DNA of 64,000 bases from Lachnospiraceae bacterium (GCA_910575835.1 CAJTGB010000001.1:62001-126000); one strand, 5' to 3'. Numbered from the stretch's first letter, positions 52,931 through 61,644 are shown. Notes: generated by a model from the letters alone, not told the origin. Program-made: numbers and translations.

Positions 52931-53596
52931 ATGCAGAAGATTTTAATTGTCGAAGATGATGCTGATATTCAAGATATACTGAAAAACCATCTTATTGATG
53001 CAGGATATGAAGTTGCTGTCGCTTCTGACGGCGTGGCTGGGATAGCAATGTTTGACGATGCAATCGACCTTGTATTGTTAGACATTATGCTTCCTAAAAT
53101 TGACGGTTATGGTGTATGTGAGGTCATTCGCAAGAGGTCACAAGTCCCAATCATCATGCTTACCGCGCTATCAGATGAAGAAAACCAGTTGAGGGGCTTT
53201 GAACAACAGATTGATGATTACATTCCAAAGCCCTTTTCTCCCAAAATACTGTTATGTAAGATTGCGGCTATACTTCGGCGTAGAACTACTGAAAATCAAA
53301 ATCAATCCCTACTTACCTATAAAGAGTTGAGTATAGATATTGACGGATTTCATGTGTATCAAAGTGGAAACGAAGTCGTCTTGACCAGTAAGGAGTTTTC
53401 ACTTCTTAGGCTTATGATTGAAAATCAAGGAAAGGTTTTTACTCGGCAGATGTTACTTGAACGATTGTGGTCGGATGATTTGGAAGTCGAAGATCGGATT
53501 GTTGACAGCCATATAAAGAACATTCGTAAAAAGCTAAGTGCCGATTATATAAAAACAATTAGAGGGGTGGGATATAGAATTGATAAAGTGCATTAA
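52931..53596 (+). CDS. OmpR-family response regulator
   Basis: 221 residues. VEDD at 7-10, phosphoacceptor Asp51 (LLDIMLPKIDGYG), conserved Lys in IPKPFSP; the winged helix is complete (EVVLTSKEFSLLRLMIENQG, DRIVDSHIKNIRKKL, IRGVGYRID). The receiver has FEQQIDDYI where GADDYI is usual, a feature shared with some VanR_G/VncR-like regulators. It overlaps the kinase start by 17 bases. Confidence 0.9.
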   Translation: MQKILIVEDDADIQDILKNHLIDAGYEVAVASDGVAGIAMFDDAIDLVLLDIMLPKIDGYGVCEVIRKRSQVPIIMLTALSDEENQLRGFEQQIDDYIPKPFSPKILLCKIAAILRRRTTENQNQSLLTYKELSIDIDGFHVYQSGNEVVLTSKEFSLLRLMIENQGKVFTRQMLLERLWSDDLEVEDRIVDSHIKNIRKKLSADYIKTIRGVGYRIDKVH

Positions 53597-55040
53597 AAGG
53601 CGGCTATCTGTCAAGATTTTTATAATTACGTTTCTCTTACTGGGGGCAGCTTGTTGCGGAACATATTTCTTTATATCAAAGCTACTGCCTACGACATATT
53701 CAAATTTTATAAACTCGGCTACGGAGAAAGCCGCCATGCACCTTGCCGAGCAAATGACGGATTTTGATAATATAGACGATTGTGAAAATGAATTGACAGA
53801 TTTTTCAGCGGAAACAAATGCTACTTTTTGGATTGAGGACAGCAACGGTTACATTATCTATCCAAATGAAGCATCAACGGAAACATCTACCGTTTCGGCA
53901 GACCAAACAGTTACATTTGATGAAGATGCGTCGTTCATAGATATGCAACCGTCCGGGACAACTACGACGAACTTTTATCCGATTACTCTAAAAAACGGTA
54001 CTACTTATACATTGGCAGTTCAAACGGATTTGTACGTTGTACAGCAGGCAACAAAAGTATTGCTGTCCATACTTCCGTATGTCATCTTAATGGTTTTTCT
54101 GCTAGCGCTCCTTTGTGCATGGCTCTATACATGGTACATTACTCGACCTATTGTGCAACTGAGCAGGATTTCAAAACAAATGGCGGAACTGAATTTTTCC
54201 GGTCAATGTAATACTTCGCGAGAAGATGAATTGGGCTGTTTGGCGCAAAATCTAAATTCGTTGTCGGCTTCGCTCTCTACTGCATTGAACGACCTTCAAA
54301 CTGCAAACCGGCAGCTCAAAACAGATATTGAAAAGGAACAAGCATTAGAGCAACAACGGGTAGAATTTTTCTCGGCAGCATCCCACGAACTGAAAACACC
54401 GCTGACTATTTTGAAAGGCCATTTGGCGGGGATGCTGAACGGAGTCAGCGGCTATGAGAACCACACAGAGTACATGGAGCGTTCCATTGCGGTTGTTGAC
54501 AGGATGGAAAAGTTGGTAAAAGAGTTGTTATATGTTTCTAAAGCGGATGGAACTCAAAAATGCGAATATAAAACCGTTGACATTGCGGAAGTATTTCGGG
54601 TACAGATTGCTACAGTAACAGATTTATTGGAAAAAAAGAAACAGAGCCTTGAAGCAAATATTCCTGACCGACTTTACTGTGAAGTGGAACAAGTGCAGAT
54701 GGAACGGGCAATTCAAAACATATTGGTAAACGCAATTCGGTATTCTCCAAGTGGCGAATTGATTCGTATTTCTTTGTCTGAAATATACGGTACGATTCGT
54801 GGTGAAATTGAAAATACAGGTGTCCATGTGTCTGATGATGCTATCCCACATTTGTTTGAAGCTTTCTACCGGGCGGACGCATCTCGTAACCGCAATACAG
54901 GAGGAACTGGATTAGGGCTTTATATTGTTCGTAAAATCATGGAAATGCACCATGCAAAGTATGGTATCTCAAATACAAGCAATGGTGTACTGTTTTGGTT
55001 TGAATTGCCATGCAAGCAGCCGATAGACAACTTCATCTAA
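53580..55040 (+). CDS. Sensor histidine kinase
   Basis: 486 residues from TTG 53580, supported by GAGGGGTGG upstream and overlap with the regulator. Helix 1 (about 12-32), an outside domain of ~125 residues, helix 2 (about 162-187), HAMP (188-240), coiled coil, H box SAASHELKTPLTIL with His269, and ATPase motifs QNILVNAIRYSPSG and GGTGLGLYIVRKIME. A usual extracytoplasmic sensor kinase; the small exported protein encoded next may be its target or ligand partner. Confidence 0.9.
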   Translation: MIKCIKRRLSVKIFIITFLLLGAACCGTYFFISKLLPTTYSNFINSATEKAAMHLAEQMTDFDNIDDCENELTDFSAETNATFWIEDSNGYIIYPNEASTETSTVSADQTVTFDEDASFIDMQPSGTTTTNFYPITLKNGTTYTLAVQTDLYVVQQATKVLLSILPYVILMVFLLALLCAWLYTWYITRPIVQLSRISKQMAELNFSGQCNTSREDELGCLAQNLNSLSASLSTALNDLQTANRQLKTDIEKEQALEQQRVEFFSAASHELKTPLTILKGHLAGMLNGVSGYENHTEYMERSIAVVDRMEKLVKELLYVSKADGTQKCEYKTVDIAEVFRVQIATVTDLLEKKKQSLEANIPDRLYCEVEQVQMERAIQNILVNAIRYSPSGELIRISLSEIYGTIRGEIENTGVHVSDDAIPHLFEAFYRADASRNRNTGGTGLGLYIVRKIMEMHHAKYGISNTSNGVLFWFELPCKQPIDNFI

Positions 55041-55135
55041 AATCCATAATTCATGCAAACTATATCCAAGTTGCATTGTTATATTATAGCTGTCCTCAAG
55101 GGCAGCTATAATTTTTAGAAAGCGAGGTCTTATTT

Positions 55136-55777
55136 ATGAAGAACAAAAAAATTTGGGCAGTAGGCTTGTGCGGAGCAATCTGTTTAAGTGTTGCAGGATT
55201 TACTTATGTAAGTGCATTGGCTTCGGACACGCCAAAGGTTTCGACATCCGAAACCGAAAATACATCCGGTGTAGATATTCTCTATCAGGATACCGATGGT
55301 GGTCAAATCAGCACTGACGGTAAAAGCTGGATTGCCGAGGTAGATTACGAAAAGAACAATGCAGCACCGGATGTGCAGTGGTGGACAGCCGACGAGTACG
55401 AGGCTTGGATGAACGAACAGAAAAAAGAAATGGAATCGTTGATTGGAACCGGAGATGGTTGGTATGATGGGCAAGGCGTATTCCATGAATTTACGAAGGA
55501 AAGTGTGGATGCTATGATGACCAGCTATAAAGAAACTCTGGAAAGTATTAAAAATGGAGTATTGTATTCCAAAGATAGCGGTGATGGTGATACCTATTCA
55601 ATGATTCCACCTACCGATGATGTGGTTTCCGATTATAGCGTTGACATTACAACGGATAATGGTCAAAAGGTACACATTGGAAATTACTCAACAGTTGAAG
55701 AATTGAACAAAGCAATTTCTGACGCTGTTAAAACTGGACAGCTCACCCAAGAAGAAGCGGACGCAGCTTTCAAGTAA
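55136..55777 (+). CDS. Secreted protein of unknown function
   Basis: 213 residues with a signal peptide (MKNKKIWAVGLCGAICLSVA, cleavage near ALAS). The mature part is acidic, with WWTADEYEAWMNEQKKEMES and a C-terminal EELNKAISDAVKTGQLTQEE. Similar proteins accompany two-component systems in clostridia. It lies 95 bases after the kinase with its own AGCGAGG site; probably regulated by the pair. A hairpin terminator follows. Confidence 0.75.
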   Translation: MKNKKIWAVGLCGAICLSVAGFTYVSALASDTPKVSTSETENTSGVDILYQDTDGGQISTDGKSWIAEVDYEKNNAAPDVQWWTADEYEAWMNEQKKEMESLIGTGDGWYDGQGVFHEFTKESVDAMMTSYKETLESIKNGVLYSKDSGDGDTYSMIPPTDDVVSDYSVDITTDNGQKVHIGNYSTVEELNKAISDAVKTGQLTQEEADAAFK

Positions 55778-55811
55778 ATATGCGAGGCTTGTCCTAAAGC
55801 AAGACAAGGAA

Positions 55812-55844
55812 GCTGTCACTCTCTGAGACACTGGGAGTGACAGC
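55812..55844 (+). terminator. Hairpin terminator
   Basis: GCTGTCACTC / GAGTGACAGC, perfect 10-base arms with a 13-base loop; no long T run. Confidence 0.65.
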
Positions 55845-55857
55845 GTAATCATCATAG

Positions 55858-55944
55858 ATAAAATGAATCTTCTGCATCCACCCACATCTGCATATTACCA
55901 TCAAGATATAATCGTGCATATTCAAGCGGTTCATCAATAGCAAG
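55858..55944 (-). pseudogene. Fragment of the DUF6061-like gene
   Basis: Minus strand reads LAIDEPLEYARLYLDGNMQM then WVDAEDS, 28 residues nearly identical to the C-terminal part of the protein at 8614-8853. Both ends are cut; the right end is followed directly by the ribosome site of the MBL-fold gene. Confidence 0.8.
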
Positions 55945-55960
55945 AAAGGGAAATCTGGTT

Positions 55961-56722
55961 ATGGACGATTGGTTTACAATAGATAGCATAGATAAAAAAA
56001 CTTATGTTATTAGCGAATATCGACACTGGGAGGAAACTCATTGCTACTTGTTGAATGGAGATACCCAGAGTCTGTTGATTGATACAGAACTCGGTATTTT
56101 AAACATATACGATGAAGTGATTAAGTATACGGACAAGCCCATCACAGCGGTAGCGACACACATTTATTGGGACCACATTGGAGGTCATAAATATTTTCCT
56201 GATTTCTACGCTCACGCTGCTGAATTAGATTGGCTAAACGGTAAATTTCCCCTGTCGATGGAAACAATTCGGGAGATGGTAGTTGATCGCTGTGATTTAC
56301 CAGACGGATTTGATGTCGGTTCTTATGAGTTTTTCCAGGGAACGCCGACAAGGATTGTAGCCGACCATGATATGATTGATCTTGGTGGACGGCAGATCGA
56401 GGTGCTACACACCCCTGGACACTCGCCAGGACACCTGTGTTTTTGGGAAAAAGAGACAGGATATCTTTTTACCGGCGATTTGGTATATAAAGATGTATTA
56501 TTTGCCTACTATCCATCTACTGATCCGGAGGCATATCTCACCTCGTTGAAAAAGGTTGCGTCTTTGCCTGTTAAGAGAGTATTCCCCGCACATCATTCAT
56601 TGGATATACAGCCGGAAATTTTAATCCGTATGCGAAAAGCATTTGAGGAACTTGAAGAAAATGGGAAACTTTGTCACGGCAGTGGCACATTTAATTATGG
56701 CGATTGGGGAGTTTGGTTATAA
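55961..56722 (+). CDS. MBL-fold metallohydrolase with a substituted zinc ligand
   Basis: 253 residues. Fold motifs: LIDTELGILNI, ATHIYWDHIGGH, LHTPGHSPGHL, LFTGDL and PAHHSLDI. The first motif should read HxHxDH; here the second His is Tyr (CAC ATT TAT TGG GAC CAC), one C-to-T change from His. The other ligands are present. Activity may be lost or altered. The gene follows the DUF6061 fragment and borrows AAAGGG near its junction as ribosome site. Confidence 0.85.
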   Translation: MDDWFTIDSIDKKTYVISEYRHWEETHCYLLNGDTQSLLIDTELGILNIYDEVIKYTDKPITAVATHIYWDHIGGHKYFPDFYAHAAELDWLNGKFPLSMETIREMVVDRCDLPDGFDVGSYEFFQGTPTRIVADHDMIDLGGRQIEVLHTPGHSPGHLCFWEKETGYLFTGDLVYKDVLFAYYPSTDPEAYLTSLKKVASLPVKRVFPAHHSLDIQPEILIRMRKAFEELEENGKLCHGSGTFNYGDWGVWL

Positions 56723-56779
56723 AAATCCCAGTTTTATAGAATTGAACAAATTGGAATTAAACTTCATAAATCGTATAGC

Positions 56780-57060
56780 TTGACATTTAAGTGTAATCGT
56801 AGTAAAATAATTACGGTATAATGCCAAATAATAAATGTGAGGTGAGAATATGGACAGTAGTAGTTGCAGTTGTAACAAGATGAATATGGTATTCCTATAT
56901 TTTCAGAGATCGTATGTCAACTTGCTGTCTGTGTTCTAACTGCGTTTTTGAAAATATTTGAATGCCATTGTTTGCTTCAACACTACTCTACACAAACAGA
57001 AACAGGCTGTGTAGATGTTTTGTGACTAACAATGGTATTTTTATGCCCATTTTTAGCTAT
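56780..57060 (+). promoter_or_regulatory. mgtE leader: promoter, small ORF, nested hairpin
   Basis: TTGACA (56780-56785), 17 bases, TAAAAT (56803-56808). Then a 29-codon leader ORF, then nested pairing: ATGCCATTGTT ... AACAATGGTAT outside and TCTACACA ... TGTGTAGA inside (about 56961-57041), ending in TTTTTA. The layout suggests attenuation of mgtE by Mg or by translation of the leader. It does not obviously match the M-box. Confidence 0.5.
56850..56939 (+). CDS. Leader peptide upstream of mgtE
   Basis: 29 codons, MDSSSCSCNKMNMVFLYFQR then SYVNLLSVF and TAA. GAGGTGAG lies five bases before the ATG. The CSC motif and Ser-rich start are unusual. Its place before a terminator-like hairpin is typical of regulatory leader peptides. 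Confidence 0.45.
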   Translation: MDSSSCSCNKMNMVFLYFQRSYVNLLSVF

Positions 57061-57114
57061 CAATGAATGTTTGCACGCCTGCCATTACGAATTCGTGTAA
57101 AGGAGGCACTAACA

Positions 57115-58527
57115 ATGAACAAGAATATTTTCATTCCAGTAACCACAAATGCATCAATTTCTGAGTTTGCTTCTGAAATCATCAGCATTATCCGAAGCAA
57201 TCTGACTCCTGGGAAATTGCGAGAGGCGATCGGCGAATATCACGAAAAAGACATTGCCGCTACGCTTACCTCGCTTACCAAAGAGGAGTGTCAGCGTTTA
57301 TTCCGCATTATGCAGCCGGAGAATATTGCTAATGTTCTGGAATATGCGGAACACAATGATTCTTATTTTGAATTATTAGGAATCAATCAAAAAACAGAAG
57401 TTCTTTTCTTTATGGAAACATCTTCAGCAGTAGAATTGCTCCAAAACCTTTCCAAAGAAAATCGGACAACTTTACTGGATCTGATGCGACCGGATATTCG
57501 GGCTGAAATTAAGTTAATCAGTTCTTTTGATGAAGATGAAATCGGCAGCAAAATGTCAACGAACTTTATTGCTGTATCGAACAACTCTACCGTAAAGGTA
57601 GCTATGTCGGAATTGATTTGTCAAGCAGCGGAAAATGACAATATTTCCACTTTGTACGTGGTAGACGAAAACAAAACCTTTTGCGGTGCCATTGACTTAA
57701 AGGATTTAATCATTGCACGTGAAAACACACCGCTTTCTGACATTACGACACTGTCCTACCCTTATTTGTATGCAAAAATGGAAATACAAGATTGTATTCC
57801 TTTCCTGCGTGATTACTCTGAAAACTCAATCCCTGTGTTGGATGACGAAAACAAACTGCTCGGCATTGTGACTTCACACGATTTTATTGAAATCCTTGGA
57901 GAAGAACTCAATGAGGATTATGTAAAATTGGGTGGTCTGCCTTCAGAGGAAGATTTAGCGGAGCCGATTTTTTTGAGTATCAAAAAAAGAATTCCTTGGT
58001 TGAGTATTTTATTGGTATTAGGATTAGGCGTTTCAGCAACAGTAGGACTCTTTGAATCCATTGTTGCACAGATACCGATCATTATGTGTTTTCAATCTCT
58101 TATTTTGGGTATGGCAGGTAATGTAGGAACCCAGTCCTTAGCTGTTGCCATTCGTGTTTTGATGGATGTACAAATCGACCATAAACAGAAAGCTATGCTT
58201 GTATGGAAAGAAGTTCGTATCGGTTTTCTGAATGGCTTGATTTTGGGAGTATTATCCTTTGTTGCGATTGGTGGATACCTGTGTATAAAGGGAAATGCCC
58301 CATATTTCTCTTTTGCAGTTGCCGGTTGCCTTGGAATTGCAATGAACCTTGCAATGATGATATCCTCTTTATCGGGGACTGTTATTCCAATCTTCCTCAA
58401 AAAAATCGGTGTTGATCCTGCGGTTGCGTCTGGTCCGTTGATTACGACTATCAATGACCTTGTTGCAGTTGTATCATACTATGGTTTGTCTTGGCTTATT
58501 TTACTGAACATTATGCATATAGCCTAA
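57115..58527 (+). CDS. mgtE: MgtE-type magnesium transporter
   Basis: 470 residues from ATG 57115 (AAAGGAGG ten bases before). Domains: MgtE N domain (about 25-125), two CBS domains (about 135-250, with SPYLYAKMEIQDCIPF-like repeats and NSIPVLDDENKLLGIVTSHD), then five membrane helices with MAGNVGTQSLAVAIRVL and DPAVASGPLITTINDL, which form the Mg pore in the family. Imports Mg2+ and is gated by cytoplasmic Mg. Confidence 0.93.
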   Translation: MNKNIFIPVTTNASISEFASEIISIIRSNLTPGKLREAIGEYHEKDIAATLTSLTKEECQRLFRIMQPENIANVLEYAEHNDSYFELLGINQKTEVLFFMETSSAVELLQNLSKENRTTLLDLMRPDIRAEIKLISSFDEDEIGSKMSTNFIAVSNNSTVKVAMSELICQAAENDNISTLYVVDENKTFCGAIDLKDLIIARENTPLSDITTLSYPYLYAKMEIQDCIPFLRDYSENSIPVLDDENKLLGIVTSHDFIEILGEELNEDYVKLGGLPSEEDLAEPIFLSIKKRIPWLSILLVLGLGVSATVGLFESIVAQIPIIMCFQSLILGMAGNVGTQSLAVAIRVLMDVQIDHKQKAMLVWKEVRIGFLNGLILGVLSFVAIGGYLCIKGNAPYFSFAVAGCLGIAMNLAMMISSLSGTVIPIFLKKIGVDPAVASGPLITTINDLVAVVSYYGLSWLILLNIMHIA

Positions 58528-58579
58528 GCAACATTGAATGGTGTTCCATAAGAAACTAAAAATATCAATAGCAAAACAC

Positions 58580-58643
58580 GAAATACCGTCCATGGTCTTG
58601 ATGAACAGTGCAAGCACTGCCATTGACGGTATTTCTTTATTTT
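58580..58643 (+). terminator. Rho-independent terminator of mgtE
   Basis: GAAATACCGTC and GACGGTATTTC pair around a partly folded loop, followed by TTTATTTTG. Confidence 0.75.
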
Positions 58644-58689
58644 GTTTTTAATCAATCAAGGGTGGTAAGCCCCAAATTGGCTTACCGGT

Positions 58690-58902
58690 TTACTTGTTCC
58701 AATGGGCGGAGATTTTGACTTTATGGATGAACATTCCCATCACGCTGCAAGCGGACTGACAGAGGAAGAATCAAGAAACCGGGATGTTCTAAGGCATATC
58801 ATGGAAAGCAGCGGATTTGAAGCCTACTGTAACGAGTGGTGGCATTATGTTCTGGCAGATGAACCGTACCCAAATACATATATCAATTTTAGCATTTCAT
58901 GA
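58690..58902 (+). pseudogene. C-terminal fragment of a VanX-like D-Ala-D-Ala dipeptidase
   Basis: LVPMGGDFDFMDEHSHHAAS, then LTEEESRNRDVLRHIMESSG and FEAYCNEWWHYVLADEPYPN. The EWWH motif and the preceding helix match the end of VanX/DdpX M15 peptidases. Only the last ~68 residues of a ~200-residue enzyme remain; the upstream join is near 58690. One of several pieces of vancomycin-type genes in the window. Confidence 0.7.
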
Positions 58903-58940
58903 CTAACTGAACTGGTATACTGATGATATTCGTCATTTCC

Positions 58941-58983
58941 AAACGAAAAGCGGAGAGTGATTTCCTCTCCGCTTTTCGTTTCA
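58941..58983. terminator. Strong bidirectional hairpin
   Basis: AAACGAAAAGCGGAGAG pairs perfectly with CTCTCCGCTTTTCGTTT around a seven-base loop. Confidence 0.8.
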
Positions 58984-58989
58984 ATTACT

Positions 58990-59156
58990 TTATTTTGTCA
59001 CGAGGGGCTTTCCGTCTTTGTCAACTAATGGGCAAATGCCCCCGCCCGTTCCAAACTTTGCGACAAGGTAATTAACGCCGTTTCTCTATCTACTACCACA
59101 TAAAAGCCCTTAACGCTTCCCTCGGTTTCTGTAATTTCAAATCTCTTGCCTTCCAT
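58990..59156 (-). pseudogene. DUF6440-like small protein, one-base frameshift
   Basis: MEGKRFEITETEGSVKGFYV then VVDRET in one frame; VNYLVAKFGTGGGICPLVDK then DGKPLVTK in the next. Adding one base to the GG/CC run near 59077 joins them into a 55-residue DUF6440-type protein. GGAGGTG lies before the start. Confidence 0.7.
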
Positions 59157-59183
59157 AAAAGACACCTCCTCTATAGGTTAAAA

Positions 59184-59831
59184 TCAAAATTCCTGTCTTG
59201 TAAAGATATGATAACTGATTTGGTACATTACATAGCACCACGCCAATGCAAGGAGCGGAGAACAGCACAGCAGGATAAAAACAAGCTGGTCTGTCAATTC
59301 AACGCCCAGTATGGCAAGAAGCTGGTATATCCCAAAACAAATCCCTGCCGGAATGAGAAATGATACTAATAGCAGCACACGGCCTTTTTCGGCCCCGAAT
59401 TTGAACACAAGGGGGATTGACATACTTCCAAAGATCAGGGAGATCACCCATGCTGCCAAAGCCAAAAATAACAGCTCCCCAATTCCCGCCAAGTCAAAAG
59501 TGATTTTTCTCATAGCAAATCCACCGATGGAACCAATCACCAGACCAAACAGGCTGCCGACAGCACAAAAGATTGTTAATACAACAAATTTTCCGACCAC
59601 TAACTCCTTCTTTGAAACGGGCATTATCATGGCATATCGTGTCCATTTGGAATTGTTATCAAAAGAAAAGGTTGTTACGATCATCATGCTGCATAAAATT
59701 GCACATACAAATATATATCCCTCTACGCCGGAAAATGGGATAAGCGCAATTGCAAAAACCACGAGAATGAACAGCATGGATTTCGCATTGTGGCCGATAT
59801 TGAATAAATCTTTTAAAATAAGGCTTTTCAT
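59184..59831 (-). CDS. ABC-2 type permease
   Basis: 215 residues, six helices (MLFILVVFAIALIPF, GYIFVCAILCSMMIVTTF, VVLTIFCAVGSLFGLVIGS and others) and the motif MIMPVSKKELVVGKF common to small ABC-2 permeases. Overlaps the ATPase gene by four bases. Third gene of a GntR-ATPase-permease operon like ytrABC. Confidence 0.88.
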   Translation of the reverse strand: MKSLILKDLFNIGHNAKSMLFILVVFAIALIPFSGVEGYIFVCAILCSMMIVTTFSFDNNSKWTRYAMIMPVSKKELVVGKFVVLTIFCAVGSLFGLVIGSIGGFAMRKITFDLAGIGELLFLALAAWVISLIFGSMSIPLVFKFGAEKGRVLLLVSFLIPAGICFGIYQLLAILGVELTDQLVFILLCCSPLLALAWCYVMYQISYHIFTRQEF

Positions 59832-60688
59832 CTGGCTTGCTCTCCTTTCACATACAGCAGCAGAATATCGTCGATTGTTGCGTCGTCTACTACTGCATTT
59901 TTATATTTTCTTCTGACTTTTTCTTTATCCGCTACAAGCACATTCCATTGATAATCATCTTTTCGGTATGCCAAAATTTCTTCTTTATCGAGCTGATCGA
60001 ACATTGCAGCTCCACAACGGAAAATACCATAGTGGTAACGAAGTTCATCTTTTGTTTTACAAAAAAGCACTTTACCCTGATGGATAAAAGTAATGTAATC
60101 CGCAACCTTCTCTAAATCGGTCGTGATATGGGACGACATCAAAATGGAGTGGTTTTCATCCTGCACAAAATCAAGAAATACGTCAAGAATATCATCCCGC
60201 ATCACGGGGTCAAGACCGCTGGTAGCTTCATCTAAAATCAGCAGCTTTGGCTTATGGGAAAGCGCAACGGCTATACACAATTTCATTTTCATTCCTTTGG
60301 AGAGTGTTTTAATCTCTTTATCTGGTGGAAGCTGAAAGCGATTCAGAAAATCCTGATATAAATATTCGTCCCACTGTTTATAGGCGGCACTTGAGATTTT
60401 TCCGACTTTGGCAGGAGTCAAAGTATCATAAAAATTAATGCCGTCGAACACAACGCCTATATCCTCTTTAAGCTGCCTAGATGAGGATAATTCCTGTCCC
60501 CAAAAAGTAACTGTACCATCGTCTTTATGGATAAGGTCAAGAATTGCATTGATCGTTGTACTTTTTCCGGCTCCATTTTCGCCAATAAGCCCCATGATAG
60601 TTCCTTTGGGAACAGAGAACGAAACATGGTCTAACATAAAACCGGCGTACTGTTTTGTCAGATTTTCAACCTGTAAAATAGCGTCCAT
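59828..60688 (-). CDS. ABC transporter ATP-binding protein
   Basis: 286 residues from MDAILQVENLTKQYAG. Walker A GENGAGKST, signature LSKGMKMKL (degenerate, normal in this subfamily), Walker B LLILDEATSGLDP, H-loop SSHITTD. The C-terminal extension is about 80 residues. It works with the ABC-2 permease; substrate unknown, possibly cell-envelope stress related as in YtrB. Confidence 0.9.
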   Translation of the reverse strand: MDAILQVENLTKQYAGFMLDHVSFSVPKGTIMGLIGENGAGKSTTINAILDLIHKDDGTVTFWGQELSSSRQLKEDIGVVFDGINFYDTLTPAKVGKISSAAYKQWDEYLYQDFLNRFQLPPDKEIKTLSKGMKMKLCIAVALSHKPKLLILDEATSGLDPVMRDDILDVFLDFVQDENHSILMSSHITTDLEKVADYITFIHQGKVLFCKTKDELRYHYGIFRCGAAMFDQLDKEEILAYRKDDYQWNVLVADKEKVRRKYKNAVVDDATIDDILLLYVKGEQAR

Positions 60689-60690
60689 AG

Positions 60691-61068
60691 TCACTCCTCC
60701 TCTTGATAAAAAAGCGATAAAAGTTCAATTAATTTTTCCAACGATATTCCGCTTGTTCGTCCAATATCAGCAGCTTCCTGTAAATGTTCCTCTGCTAACC
60801 GCTGCTGTTCCTCTTGATAAAAGTCCTTATTCTGCGCTGATACAAAACTTCCTCTGCCGACAGTTGTTTCAATGAATCCGTCCCTTTGTAAATCCTCATA
60901 CGCTTTTTGAACGGTAATCACGCTTACATGGATAGATTTTGCCAACGCCCGCATAGAGGGAATAGGGTCGCCTGTTTGTAATTCTCCGCTCATAATCAGG
61001 GCTTTTATCTGTGAAGTTATCTGCTCATATATCGGCTTGCTCGTATTGCTGCTTATGATAATTTCCAC
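60691..61068 (-). CDS. GntR-family repressor (YtrA type)
   Basis: 125 residues from GTG 61068 (GGGAGGG six bases before). Winged helix: PIYEQITSQIKALIMSGELQ, then SMRALAKSIHVSVITVQKAY and GRGSFVSAQ. Short C-terminal helices as in YtrA. It leads the ABC operon and overlaps the ATPase ORF, and probably represses the operon. Confidence 0.9.
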   Translation of the reverse strand: MEIIISSNTSKPIYEQITSQIKALIMSGELQTGDPIPSMRALAKSIHVSVITVQKAYEDLQRDGFIETTVGRGSFVSAQNKDFYQEEQQRLAEEHLQEAADIGRTSGISLEKLIELLSLFYQEEE

Positions 61069-61144
61069 AATGTCCCTCCCCGTGTCCATTAATGTACTTA
61101 TCGTACAAGTACATTATATTCATTTAAAACGGGTTTGTCAATAG

Positions 61145-61294
61145 GATGATGAAAAGATTTACCGTATCTATGGCCATCAGAGTGGGGTAACAATTTACTG
61201 TGACCGGGTAAAGGGAGACCAAGCGGCAGAGGTAAATATCCTCATAGTTGTAGAGATACTGCATTTATATAAAAATTCACAAAAAATAGGATGA
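61145..61294 (+). pseudogene. Coding remnant, unidentified
   Basis: An open stretch of 49 codons without a start (DDEKIYRIYGHQSGVTIYCD, RVKGDQAAEVNILIVVEILH) ends at TGA. The amino-acid pattern looks like a protein C-terminus, but the family is not recognised. Confidence 0.3.
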
Positions 61295-61325
61295 TAGCAG
61301 GACAAATCAGGAAAGAAAACAGAAT

Positions 61326-61396
61326 CCTCCCTGGTACAATTTACTCAGCAAAAGCGGATGAGATCTGCCGCATAGTCAGGTAAATTGTAAGGGAGG
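61326..61396. repeat. Long imperfect inverted repeat
   Basis: CCTCCCTGGTACAATTTAC and GTAAATTGTAAGGGAGG with a 32-base loop. No gene sits here; could be a miniature element end pair or a structured RNA. The rest of 61295-61574 shows no gene. Confidence 0.5.
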
Positions 61397-61574
61397 AGGG
61401 GCTGTGTATATATAGAAGATAGTAAATCTCCTTACATCGTTATCCGTGGATCGGCGAGGCTCACAAAATGCCATGAGTGGGTATTTTGCTGCGGATATGG
61501 ATCGCACAGTGAGTACACAGTCCCACCGTGAGGATTCGATATTCTCACAGCAATAGGATATGTATTTATAGCTA

Positions 61575-61630
61575 TTGACTTTCTGTTTGCAATAAGCTAT
61601 AATATGACCATAAAATTAAAACGGTCATAT
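61575..61630 (+). promoter_or_regulatory. Promoter and 25-bp operator of the hydrolase gene
   Basis: TTGACT (61575-61580), 17 bases, TATAAT (61598-61603), overlapping ATATGACC ... GGTCATAT (61602-61630). The inner ATGAC/GTCAT pair spans 25 bases, the same as two sites downstream. Confidence 0.8.
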
Positions 61631-61644
61631 TGGAGATATATGGT

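Noticed and set aside
56940-57060. M-box magnesium riboswitch before mgtE
   Set aside because: The leader is short and hairpin-dominated, and the conserved M-box core was not recognised; left as an unidentified leader.
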